Below, piece by piece: positions 45,387 through 54,898 of a stretch of DNA of 64,000 bases. Each line of letters begins with the position of its first letter. Within the stretch, counting starts at the first letter, position 1. This DNA is from JASGKO01 sp049840595. Its GTDB lineage: Bacteria; Verrucomicrobiota; Verrucomicrobiia; Chthoniobacterales; Chthoniobacteraceae. Position numbers and translations under genes: made by a program. The stretch lies in assembly GCA_049840595.1 (NCBI GenBank), contig JASGKO010000042.1, positions 1 through 64,000 of the forward strand, written 5' to 3'. The notes under the pieces are model-generated. The model was not told the origin of the DNA. It was given only the letters and a program-made list of their open reading frames with translations, and searched no databases.

Positions 45387-47438
45387 ATGAGCGATTCTGC
45401 CCAGCCTTCGCGTTTAAATTTCCAGCTTGAAGCCACGGCCACGGGGTCGAAGGCGCGCGCGGCGACGTTTACCACCCTGCACAACGAGGTCCAGACACCG
45501 CTTTTCATGCCGGTGGGGACGCAGGCCACGGTGAAGTGCCAGCTCACGCAAGCACTGGAGGACGCCGGTTCGCAGATCCTGCTCGCCAATACCTATCACC
45601 TGCTGTTGCGGCGGGGACCGAAGGTGTTCGAGGTCACGGGCGGCATTCACGGGTTCATGAGCTGGAAAAAGTCGGTCCTCACCGATTCCGGCGGGTTTCA
45701 GATTTTCTCGCTGCCGCATTCGCGCTCGATGACGGAGGCCGGGGCGGTCTTCCAAAGCTACCTCGATGGCCGCACGATTTTGCTGAGCCCGGAGCTGAGC
45801 ATCGAAACGCAAAAGTCGATCGGCAGCGACATTATGATGGTGCTCGACCAGTGCATTTGCTCGACGGCGGATGAAGCCGCGGCGCGGGCGGCGATGCAGC
45901 TCACCCATCGCTGGGCGGCGCGGAGCCTGGCCGCACGGGGCGAGTCGCCGCAATCCATGTTTGCCATCGTGCAGGGCGCGCTCTACCGCGATCTGCGCCG
46001 GGAGAGCGCGGAGGTTTTGCGCCAGATGCCCTTCGACGGCTTTGCGATCGGCGGCCTCGCCGTCGGCGAAGGCCGGAGCGAGCGCGAGGACGTGTGCGAA
46101 TTCACCGCCGAGTTGCTGCCGCCGGATCGCCCGCGCTATCTCATGGGCGTCGGCACGCCGCTGGATATCCTGGAGGCCGTGCATCGCGGGGTCGATATGT
46201 TCGACTGCATCATGCCCACCCAGCTCGCCCAGCGCGGCGGTGTTTTCACCTCGCGCGGCTTCCTGCAAATGCGGCGCGGCATCTACAAGTTCAGCGAGGA
46301 TAAGCTCGATCCCGCCTGTGGTTGCCCGACTTGCGCGCGCTACTCCCGGGCCTACCTGCACCACCTCACCAAGTGCGGCGAGAATCTCGGCTGGACGCTG
46401 CTCGGCCAGCACAACATCTATTTCTACCACCAGCTCATGCGCGAGATTCGGCAGAGCATTTTGGAGGATCGCTTCCTGGAATTGTATCACGCGAAGCGTG
46501 CCTTTCTGCACGTGGCGGATCTGGATCACCCGGTCCAGCGGCAAAAGCCGAAGAAACAGAAATCGCTCACCCTCGGTGCGTATGAAGTGCACACCGCCCC
46601 CGAAGGTTTCTCCAGCATCCGGCACCGCGAGAGTGGCGAGATCATGCACAGCCGCACCCCGCCGCTGGAGGAGGCGCGCAGTCTCTACGTGGAGCAATCG
46701 CAACTCGCCCAGCGCGTCCAGCTCCGCGAGGAGGAGGCGCTGGAAAACGCCGTGCCGCTGGTGATCTGGGACGTCGGCCTCGGCGCGGCGGCGAACGCGA
46801 TGGCGGCGATTCTGTGCTACGAAGAGCAGGCGGCGAAAGGCCCGGTGCGCCCGTTGCAAATCATCAGCTTTGAAAACGACCTCGATTCGCTGCGGCTGGC
46901 GTGGCGGTATCAGGATCAATTTTTGTATCTGCGCCACGGCGGCCCGCCCGCCATTTTGCAGGAGGGAGCCTGGCAATCGAAGACGCATCCCGGCCTGAGC
47001 TGGACCCTGCTCAACGGCGACTTCCTGGAGACGATGACCACGGCACCCGCGCGGCCCGATCTCATCTTTTACGACATGTTCTCGGCGAAGACCTCCGCCG
47101 AGACCTGGACGCTGCCGGCCTTTCAAAAGCTCTTCACCGCCTGCGGGACCGGGCCTTCCGAGTTGTTCACCTACACCTGCTCGACCGCGATTCGCGCCGC
47201 GCTGCTCATCGCGGGCTTTTACGTGGCGCGGGGACGCAGCGCGGGCGTAAAGACGGAAACGACGATCGCGCTCACCCCGGCGGCGGTGCTGAGCCATATC
47301 GGCCACGAGCTCCTGCCCACGGACTGGCTGGCGAAATGGGAGCGCTCCGGCGCGCAATTCCCCGCGGCGATTCCGCTGGATCAGCATTCGTTGCTCACGG
47401 AAACCATCCGCACCCACGCGCAATTCGCACCGCGCTGA
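45387..47438 (+). CDS. tgt: Fusion of tRNA-guanine transglycosylase (Tgt) and an MnmC-like methyltransferase
   Basis: Residues 1 to about 385 are a complete Tgt, which swaps guanine 34 for preQ1 in tRNAs with GUN anticodons. The catalytic Asp of LTDSGGFQIFSL (about 100) and the nucleophile Asp of GVDMFDCIMPTQLAQRG (about 270) are present. So are the zinc ligands in ACGCPTC with His of LLGQHN (about 311-342), and AIVQGALYRDLR and FAIGGLAVGE. A linker follows (to about 400). Residues 400-683 resemble the SAM-dependent methyltransferase half of MnmC (DUF752): IWDVGLGAAANAMAAI, IISFENDLDSLRLA, LIFYDMFSAKTSAETWTLPA, then ELFTYTCSTAIRAALLIAGF. MnmC's FAD oxidase half is absent. Start 45387; no frame break. 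Both halves would act on wobble base 34. Confidence 0.85.
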   Translation: MSDSAQPSRLNFQLEATATGSKARAATFTTLHNEVQTPLFMPVGTQATVKCQLTQALEDAGSQILLANTYHLLLRRGPKVFEVTGGIHGFMSWKKSVLTDSGGFQIFSLPHSRSMTEAGAVFQSYLDGRTILLSPELSIETQKSIGSDIMMVLDQCICSTADEAAARAAMQLTHRWAARSLAARGESPQSMFAIVQGALYRDLRRESAEVLRQMPFDGFAIGGLAVGEGRSEREDVCEFTAELLPPDRPRYLMGVGTPLDILEAVHRGVDMFDCIMPTQLAQRGGVFTSRGFLQMRRGIYKFSEDKLDPACGCPTCARYSRAYLHHLTKCGENLGWTLLGQHNIYFYHQLMREIRQSILEDRFLELYHAKRAFLHVADLDHPVQRQKPKKQKSLTLGAYEVHTAPEGFSSIRHRESGEIMHSRTPPLEEARSLYVEQSQLAQRVQLREEEALENAVPLVIWDVGLGAAANAMAAILCYEEQAAKGPVRPLQIISFENDLDSLRLAWRYQDQFLYLRHGGPPAILQEGAWQSKTHPGLSWTLLNGDFLETMTTAPARPDLIFYDMFSAKTSAETWTLPAFQKLFTACGTGPSELFTYTCSTAIRAALLIAGFYVARGRSAGVKTETTIALTPAAVLSHIGHELLPTDWLAKWERSGAQFPAAIPLDQHSLLTETIRTHAQFAPR

Positions 47439-47591
47439 AGCGGCTGCGCCGAATCGCATGCCGGTGCCACCAGCGGTTGCTTCTTGGAAGATGACCAATG
47501 ATCGCTCCCTGCGACTTTTTCTAGACTTCCGGGGAAACTGGGTGAAGGGTGCTGCGCGGTTGGGCAAAGACCGCCTTGAAACCTCGGCATA

Positions 47592-47993
47592 ATGACCTCG
47601 CTCCATCTACTGCTCAGCCCGGTGCGGTGCCTCTTAAAAGGCATCGTGGTGCTGTTGCTGGTGGCGATGGGCCTGGTGCCGACGGCGTTTTCCACCACGG
47701 TGGTCACGTGCAAGAGCTCGGGCATGATGGCGAATACGCCGGCCTGTCTCAGCCATTGTGCGGCGATGCCGTGCTGCGCGATGAAGACGCAGACGGAGCA
47801 TTCGCAGCCACCCGCTGCGCCGTCCTCCGGTCACCAGCAGGTGCAGCTTGATCCGCTCCTCTTGCGGGCAGCCGTGCTCTTTACCATTTACGGGGCTTTC
47901 CCCCACAGTGAGACGCATCCCGCCGTCTCCTCCGTTTCCCTGCCGGCGCGCGCCTTCACTTCGCTGGCGCAGCTCTGCATTCGACTGACCTGA
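47592..47993 (+). CDS. Small Cys/Met/His-rich secreted or membrane protein ahead of the efflux genes
   Basis: A 133-residue protein with an N-terminal hydrophobic stretch (LLKGIVVLLLVAMGLVPTAF) that looks like a signal or anchor. Immediately after it is a dense cluster of possible metal ligands: VTCKSSGMMANTPACLSHCA, then AMPCCAMKTQTEH. The remainder is Pro/Ser/His-containing without clear structure. It lies 76 bp upstream of the outer-membrane channel gene of a heavy-metal RND pump and on the same strand. A periplasmic copper or silver-binding role is a reasonable inference. I do not recognise a named family. Confidence 0.55.
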   Translation: MTSLHLLLSPVRCLLKGIVVLLLVAMGLVPTAFSTTVVTCKSSGMMANTPACLSHCAAMPCCAMKTQTEHSQPPAAPSSGHQQVQLDPLLLRAAVLFTIYGAFPHSETHPAVSSVSLPARAFTSLAQLCIRLT

Positions 47994-48069
47994 GAACCGG
48001 GCTTTCCCGCCCGTCGTGTGCCCATTCACCGGCACGCTTCTCTCCTGTTTCCAGTTCTCGAATGCAGTC

Positions 48070-49360
48070 ATGAAGTCTTTTCCATTTCTATTGGTTTATG
48101 CTGGCTTGTTTTCCTTAAACGCCAGCCCGGCAGGCCAACCTGCGGCGAGCGGCGGCCTTACGCTCGCCCAGGCCGTGCAGGAAGCCCTGGCCCACAATCC
48201 CGCCCTCGCGGCGAGCTGGCGAAGCTGGCAGGCCATGCGCCTGCGCGTGCCCCAGGAAAAAGCCTGGGACGATCCCACGCTCCGCTACGAAGCCACGGCG
48301 GCGCGCTTCGTCAACCTGCCGTCCAACTCCATGGCGGACCAAACCGTGACGCTGGAGCAAACGATCCCGCTCACCGGGAAGAATCTCTCCCGCCGCCGGG
48401 TGGCCGAAGCGGAAGCCGTCGGCGCGTATGAAGACTTCCGACGCCAGCAACTGGAGGTGGTGGCGAAGGTGCGGACAAGCTATTTCCAGCCTCAAGGCCC
48501 GCTCCCTGCAGTCGCTGAACGATCACGATGCCGCCACGCTCCAGCAAATGGTGGCCGGGCTGCGGGCCAGGCTGGAGGCCGGCCAGGCAACGGCCCCGGA
48601 CGTCTTGCAGGCGGAAATCGAGCAGGGAAGGATTGAGGACGAGCAGCGGGAACTGGAGCGGCAGGAATTCCTGGCCACCACCCAGCTCAATGTCCTGATG
48701 AACCGGCAGGTGGCCACCCCGCCCGGGAAGCTGCGGGACGAAACCCTCGACCCACCCACGCCAGACGAAGGGCAACTCACCGTGCTCATGCTGGAATCCC
48801 GACCGGAAATCCAGCTGGCGAAAGCCACCCTCGCCGCAGAGAAAGCGCGCCTGCAACTGGCGGAGCGCAACCGGCAGCCAGACCCGGCGATCAGCCTCAG
48901 CGCCCAACGCTATAACGATGCGTCGCAAGCCGTGAGCCAGGTAGGCGCCGGCATTTCGATTCCCCTGCCGTGGGTGAATGCGGGCAGGTATTCCGCCGGG
49001 ATCCAGGAGGCGCGGGAACGGGTCGCCGCCGCCGGGCTCCTCCAGGCGGTGACCCTCGAGGCGCAGGGGCTCCTGCACGATCAACTGGAACAGGTGGCCA
49101 CCGCCCACCATCACTACGAACTCTACCGCGGCGAATTGCTGGCGACGGCCCAAAAGGCCGTTGCGACCACGCAGGCCAGTTATGAAAGCGGCCAGTCCAG
49201 CCTGACCGACTGGCTCATGGCCGAACGAACCCGGCGCGACTTGCAAAAGGAAGTGAGCGCCATGTCCACCGACTACCAGACGGCGATCGCCGATCTCCAA
49301 ACCATCATCGGAACCGAACCCAATCTCCCGGGCCATTCGCCGGCCCGCACAAACCCATGA
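48070..49360 (+). CDS. Outer-membrane efflux channel of the metal RND pump, CusC/CzcC type (one frameshift)
   Basis: TolC-like outer-membrane duct. Start 48070 gives a signal peptide (MKSFPFLLVYAGLFSLNASP). The OEP repeats are recognisable: LTLAQAVQEALAHNPALAAS, DQTVTLEQTIPLTGKNLSRR, then after one indel near 48490 SRPEIQLAKATLAAEKARLQ and GAGISIPLPWVNAGRYSAGI, and TTQASYESGQSSLTDWLMAE. About 430 aa. Its stop overlaps the adaptor gene start in an ATGA. Confidence 0.85.
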
Positions 49361-50614
49361 AACCACATTTCCAAATCCTGATGGTTGCGCTGCTGCTACT
49401 CGGCCTCGGCGCGTGCACCAAGCCGCCAGTCAAAGCAGAGAGCAACATCGATTACTACACCTGCACCATGCACCCGTCGGTCCACTCGAAGGTTCCCGGC
49501 AAGTGCCCCATTTGCGGCATGGACCTCGTGCCGGTCTTCAAGAAAGGGGCCGCGCAACCAGCCGCCGCCGCTCCGGAAACGAGCGAGTTCTCGGTCCCGG
49601 TGGAGCGGCAACAGCAGATCGGCGTCACCTACGCCACGGTGGAAGCGCGCCGGTTGCAAAGGGACATTCGCACCGCGGGCTTCATCGCTGGCGATGCCCG
49701 GCGGAGCTGGGCCTACATTGCCCGGGTCGATGGTTACGTCCAGCAACTTCTGGTCGCCTCGTCCGGGGGAGACGGTGGAAGGGCGCCCCGCTGCTCTCGC
49801 TCTACAGCCCCAGTCTGCTGGCCTCGGAGCGGGAACTCCTGGCCCTGACCACAGGCCCGCGCGCCGGAGATTCCTCCACAGAAAATCTGATCGCGGCGGC
49901 GAAATCCCGGCTGCGCCTCTGGAACCTGAGCGACGAGCAGATCGATGCGCTGATCCAGCGTGGCCGGGCCGATGAGGTGCTGACGCTCAACTCGCCCTTT
50001 CAGGGAATCGTCGCCCGGGTCTCGGCGAAACAAGGCGACCGCGTGAAAACCGGCGACGCACTCGGTGGAAGTGACGGATCTTTCCACGGTCTGGGTCTGG
50101 GCGGATTTCTATGAATCCGAAATAGCCGCGCTGCATCCGGGGCAGCCCGTGCGGGTGACCTCGCCCGCCTACCCGGGAGAAACCTTCCAGGGCCAGGTGG
50201 CCGTGATCGAGCCGAGTGTGGACGCCGAAAAACGCACCACCCGGGTGCGGATTGACTTGGCAACCCCGGAACCCGCTTGCGCCCCGGCATGTATGTGGAC
50301 GCCGATCTGCAATCGACGCCACCACCGCACTCGCCGTGCCGCAGAGCGCGATCCTGCCCACCGGCCTGCGTAATCTCGTATTTGTGGATAAGGGCGAAGG
50401 CCGACTGGAACCGCGCTTGGTCAGTCTGGGCGCAGATATGGCGATTTCTATGAAGTGAAGGACGGCCTAAAGTCCGGTGAGCGGGTAGTGAATAGCGCTA
50501 ACTTCCTGATTGATGCGGAATCGAAGGTCCAAGGGGCGTTTAAGATTTGCGCGGGCGAGGAAACTGCTCCGGACTCAGCAATACTATGTGGGAGCCAACC
50601 CATGGACGAGCTGA
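49357..50614 (+). CDS. cusB: Metal RND periplasmic adaptor, CusB type, with heavy-metal-binding domain (several frameshifts)
   Basis: Lipoprotein membrane-fusion subunit. The lipobox is LLLGLGAC. Next is a heavy-metal-binding domain, YYTCTMHPSVHSKVPGKCPI then CGMDLVPVFK, typical of copper/silver systems. The adaptor core follows across several frames: QQQIGVTYATVEARRLQRDI, RSWAYIARVDGYVQQLLVAS, LNSPFQGIVARVSAKQGDRV, VWVWADFYESEIAALHPGQP and FLIDAESKVQGAFKI. At least five indels occur after residue 135. The inferred stop at 50614 lies 13 bp inside the start of the pump gene. Confidence 0.8.
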
Positions 50615-53600
50615 CGCTCCATCCGCCGCGAGAGACCTTCATCGAGCGACTCATTGAAGCCAGCACGCGCAACAAGCTCCTCGTTTTCATCGGCACCATT
50701 CTTCGCGATTGCCGCAGGCATTTACGGGCTGGTGCATACGCCGCTGGATGCGATCCCCGACCTGCAGCGACGTGCAGGTGATCGTTTACACCGACTGGGA
50801 CGGGCGCTCGCCAGATCTCGTCGAGGACCAGATCACCTATCCGATTTCCACTCGCATTCATCGCCGCGCCGAAGGTGAAATTCGTGCGCGGGGAGTCCAT
50901 GTTTGGGAAGTCGTTCGTCTATGTCATTTTCGAGGATGGCACGGATATCTACTGGGCGCGCTCGCGGGTGCTGCGAATATCTCAATTCCGTTCGCAATTC
51001 CCTGCCCGAAGGCGTGAATCCGGTGATCGGCCCGGATGCCACCGGAGTGGGCTGGGTGTATGAATACGCGCTCGTGGACGAAAGTGGGAAGCACAGCCTC
51101 GCGGAACTGCGTTCGCTGCAGGATTGGAACCTGCGCTACACACTCGGCTCGGTGAAAGGCGTGGCCGAGATCGCGCCGGTCGGCGGCTTCATCAAGGAGT
51201 ATCAGGTGGATCTCGATCCGAATGCCCTGGCGGCCTATCATCATCCCGCTGAACGAGGTAGTGAATGCGATCAAAAGCAGCAATGCCGACGTGGGTGGAA
51301 AGATCTTTGAGGTGGCGACGACGGAGTATTTTGTGCGCGGGCGCGGCTATATCAAAAAGCCCGAGGATTTGGAAAATATCGTGCTCCGGGTGGACAACGG
51401 CACGCCGGTTTATCGTGAAAAACGTCGGCACCGTGCATCTTGGGTCCGACTTGCGCCGGGGCGTGGCGGAGCTGCAATGGCGAAGGCGAAACCGTGGGCG
51501 GCATCGTCGTGATGCGCTACGGAGAAAACGCGCTCACGGTCATTGATGGCGTCAAGGAGAAGATCCGGCAGATCCAGAGCTCGCTCGCCCGAGGGCGTGC
51601 AGATCGTGCCCACCTATGATCGCAGCGAGTTGATCCACCGCGCCATCGCCACCCTGCGCGACAAGCTCATCGAGGAGAGTCTCGTCGTCGCGCTGGTTTG
51701 CGTGGTCTTCCTCTGGCACGTCCGCTCGGCGCTGGTCGCGATCATCACCCTGCCGATCGCGATCCTGCTCTTCGTTCCTGCCGATGTGCGACGCTGGGGC
51801 TCACCAGCAACATCATGTCGCTCGGCGGCATCGCGATCGCCATCGGCGCGATGGTGGATGCGGCGATCATCATGGTGGAGAATGCGCACAAGGCCCTGGA
51901 ACGTTTCCGGCATGAGCACGGGCGCGAGCCGCACGGCGGCGAGCGGACCCGGGTGATCGTCCAGCGCGGCAAAAACCGTAGGGCGCCCGCTCTTTTTCTC
52001 ACTGCTGGTGATCACGGTGAGTTTCATCCCGGTCTTCTCGCTCGGTGCGCAGGAAGGGCGGCTGTTCAAGCCGCTTGGCTTACACGAAGACCTTTTCGAT
52101 GTTCTTCGCCGCGCTGCTCGCGGTGACGCTGGTCCCGGTGTTGATGACTGCTGCTCGATTCGCGGGCGCATCACTCCGGAATTGAAAAACCCGGTGAACC
52201 GGCTCTTGCATCTGGCTCTACCTGCCGCTGGTGGATTTCGTCCTGCGCTGCGAAAGGGCTTACCCTCACCGTAGCCGTCCTGTTCCTCGCCGCGACCGCC
52301 TGTCCCTTCCTGCAGCTCGGCAAGGAATTCATGCCGCCGCTCAACGAAGGCACCCTCCTCTACATGCCCACGGCGATTCCGGGCCTGTCCATCACCGAGG
52401 CGACGAAAATTCTGCAAATCCAGGACCGGCAACTGCGGCAGATTCCCGAGGTGCAAAGCGTCTTCGGCAAGGCCGGGCAGGCCGATACGCCGACCGATCC
52501 CGCCCCGCTCTCGATGTTTGAAACGGTGATCACGCCTCAAGCCCGCCGGGCAATGGCGACCCGGAATGACGTGGGAAAAGCTGATCGCCGAGCTGAATGA
52601 GCACATCAAGACGCCCGGCATGGCGAATATCTTCTGGATGCCGATCCAGACCCGCACGGAAATGCTCACCACCGGCTTCCGCAGCAAGCTCGGGGATCAA
52701 GGTCTTCGGGCCCGATCTGGGGCAGATCGAAAAAGTGGCCACGCAAATCGAGAAGGCGCTCACCGGCTTTCCCGATACCCGCAGCGTCTTCGCCGAGCGG
52801 ACAACCGGCGGCTATTTCCTGGACTTCACCGTCAATCGCGAAGCCGCCGCCCGCTATGGCCTGCGCGTGGCGGATATCAACGACATCGTCGAGACGGCCA
52901 TCGGTGGCAAAGACGGTCACCACCACGGTCGAAGGCCGCGAGCGCTATCCGGTAAGCGTGCGTTACGCGCCCGATTTCCGGCAGGATCTCGATGCCCTCC
53001 AGCGCGTGCTGGTGCCCACGCCGACGGGCGCGCAGATCCCGCTCTCCCTGCTGGCGGATATTCGTTTCCGCACCGGCGCACCGAGCATTCGCAATGAGAA
53101 CGGGCAGCTCGTGGGCTTCGTGTTTGTGGACGCGACCACCAGCGACATCGAGGGCTACGTCCGCCGGGCCAATGAGCGGATCGCCGCCACAGTGCAAATG
53201 CCGCCCGGCTATTACCTCCAGTGGGCCGGCCAGTTTGAATACCTCAAAGCCGCCGAGCGCACCCTGCAGGTGGTGGTGCCCTTCACCCTGCTCATCATTT
53301 TTGTGCTCATCTATCTCAATACCCAGTCCGCCTTGAAAACGGGCATCGTGATGCTCGCGGTGCCGTTCTCACTTATCGGCGCTTTTTGGACGCTCTACCT
53401 GCTCGGCTACAACCTGAGCGTGGCGGTGTGGGTGGGGCTGATCGCCCTCGCCGGACTGGACGCGGAAACCGGCGTGGTGATGCTGCTTTATCTGGAACAG
53501 GCGTGGGAGAAATTCCACCGCGAAGGCAGGCTCGGCTCCCGCCGCGATCTCTACGACGCGATCCGCGTCGGCGCCGTCCAGCGCATCCGCCCCAAGGTGA

Positions 53601-53809
53601 TGACCGTGTGCGCCATCGTCTTCGGCCTGCTCCCCATCCTGTGGGCACCCGTCACCCAGGCCGGCACCGACGTGATGAAGCGCATCGCCGCGCCGATGGT
53701 GGGCGGCGTCATCACCTCCGCCATTATGGAACTGCTCATCTACCCCGTGATCTACGCGCTGTGGAAATCGAGAGCACTCCCAGCCACCGCAGAAAGCGCC
53801 AGTAAATAG
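50602..53809 (+). CDS. cusA: Heavy-metal efflux RND pump, CusA/CzcA family (many frameshifts)
   Basis: Inner-membrane proton-driven pump that expels metal cations through the CusBC-type conduit. The start at 50602 (MDELTLHPPRETFIERLIEA) is inferred. Pieces in several frames give the family order: YGLVHTPLDAIPDL, VQVIVYTDWDGRSPDLVEDQ, VNPVIGPDATGVGWVYEYAL, IVPTYDRSELIHRAIATLRD, LGGIAIAIGAMVDAAIIMVE and GKEFMPPLNEGTLLYMPTAI. The last third is intact: VGLIALAGLDAETGVVMLLY, RPKVMTVCAIVFGLLPILWA and KRIAAPMVGGVITSAIMELL. Roughly ten indels. The metal is unproven, but the adaptor's binding domain and the Cys/Met-rich neighbour suggest copper or silver. Confidence 0.85.
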
Positions 53810-54097
53810 CCGTTGAACCAGACTGAAGGGCGCGAAAATAAAACCCTTTTGAATCCTTGGCATGTTTCGATGGAAATAATTCCCCGGTCAGCAGTTAAGC
53901 CGTGCTCACGAATTTCCCCGCAGAACCTTCCGTCAAGGAAAGCGCTCCATTCTCTATCGTCGCTGGAGCACCGCTTCCCCAACCTTCGTGTCTTCGAGTC
54001 TTCGTGGTGAACTCCTCCCCTCTTGGCGACTTGGCGTCCTGGCGGTTAATCCCTTAGCCGCTCGTTACGACGTTGAGTTTCGCCCAAGACCGAATCC

Positions 54098-54508
54098 CTA
54101 CTCCCGATTGTACCGGCCCGTCATGTGGAAGATAATCCAGTAGAGCAACAGCGGCGGCATCAAGCCCACCATCATGGAAAAATAGGCGGGAAGATAGATG
54201 CCATTGAAAATGAGGGAAATGATCGAAAGCGCAACGCCTCCCAATCCTACGCAGACAAAAGCCTCCACATAAATGGGAGTGGTCCAGCGCTGGGAAAAGA
54301 GAAAATCGACCACCGAGGCAATCGGCGCAAAAAGCACCAGACAAAGGAACAGAATCAGCAGCACATTCAGACAGCCGCCCAACACCAGCGAGGCGGAAGA
54401 ATTGAAATTTTCATCCAGCGTCCGCAAAAAACCAGTCGCCGTCCCGACCGTGGAAAAGACCATCACACTCATGATGGTCGCAAAAAAGTGCCGTGTAACA
54501 GGGTGCAT
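54098..54508 (-). CDS. Small integral membrane protein of unknown function
   Basis: A 136-residue protein with about four hydrophobic segments (FFATIMSVMVFSTVGTATGF, LGGCLNVLLILFLCLVLFAP, VEAFVCVGLGGVALSIISLI, YFSMMVGLMPPLLLYWIIFH). Few charged residues apart from the tail HMTGRYNRE. Base composition is lower in GC than its neighbours. No family recognised. It lies alone between the metal pump and the molybdopterin oxidoreductase genes. Confidence 0.6.
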   Translation of the reverse strand: MHPVTRHFFATIMSVMVFSTVGTATGFLRTLDENFNSSASLVLGGCLNVLLILFLCLVLFAPIASVVDFLFSQRWTTPIYVEAFVCVGLGGVALSIISLIFNGIYLPAYFSMMVGLMPPLLLYWIIFHMTGRYNRE

Positions 54509-54898
54509 AAACCAACCTGCCTCAACCGCTCAGCGTACCTGCCGGAGAAACCGTCCTCATTATACTCGCATCAGCCCCCCTGATACAATCACCGATGTTC
54601 GAAATGATCGTAAACCGTTCGTGACTAAGTTAAACTTCGCCCAAACCCGACGTGCCCAAGTGCATGAGGAGCGAGCAAAAAGCGGAGCAGAACTTTGAGG
54701 TCCGCGAAAAACGCGAAGCATCCGAAAATGAAACCGCCCCATTTCGTGTTTTTCGCGTCTTTCGCGGACTCCTCCGGGCCTTCCTGAGAGGACTATCCAT
54801 TTGGTTGAACCACTCTAAAACACCTCTTCCCCAACCTTCGTGCGCTTCGTGTCCTTCGTGGTTAACTCTTCCCTCCTTGGCGGTTTGGCGGTTAATCC
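54509..54898. other. Intergenic region rich in dispersed repeats
   Basis: No gene supported. It contains the fold-back repeat copy 2 (54688-54772), a CTTCGTGTCCTTCGTGGTTA repeat near 54846 and a CTTGGCGGTTTGGCGGTTAA repeat just before the stop of the downstream gene. A similar phrase occurs at about 54020-54050. Confidence 0.5.
54688..54772. repeat. Fold-back repeat, copy 2
   Basis: GCAGAACTTTGAGGTCCGCG at one end and TTTTTCGCGTCTTTCGCGGA at the other, the same structure as 45172-45255. Confidence 0.75.
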
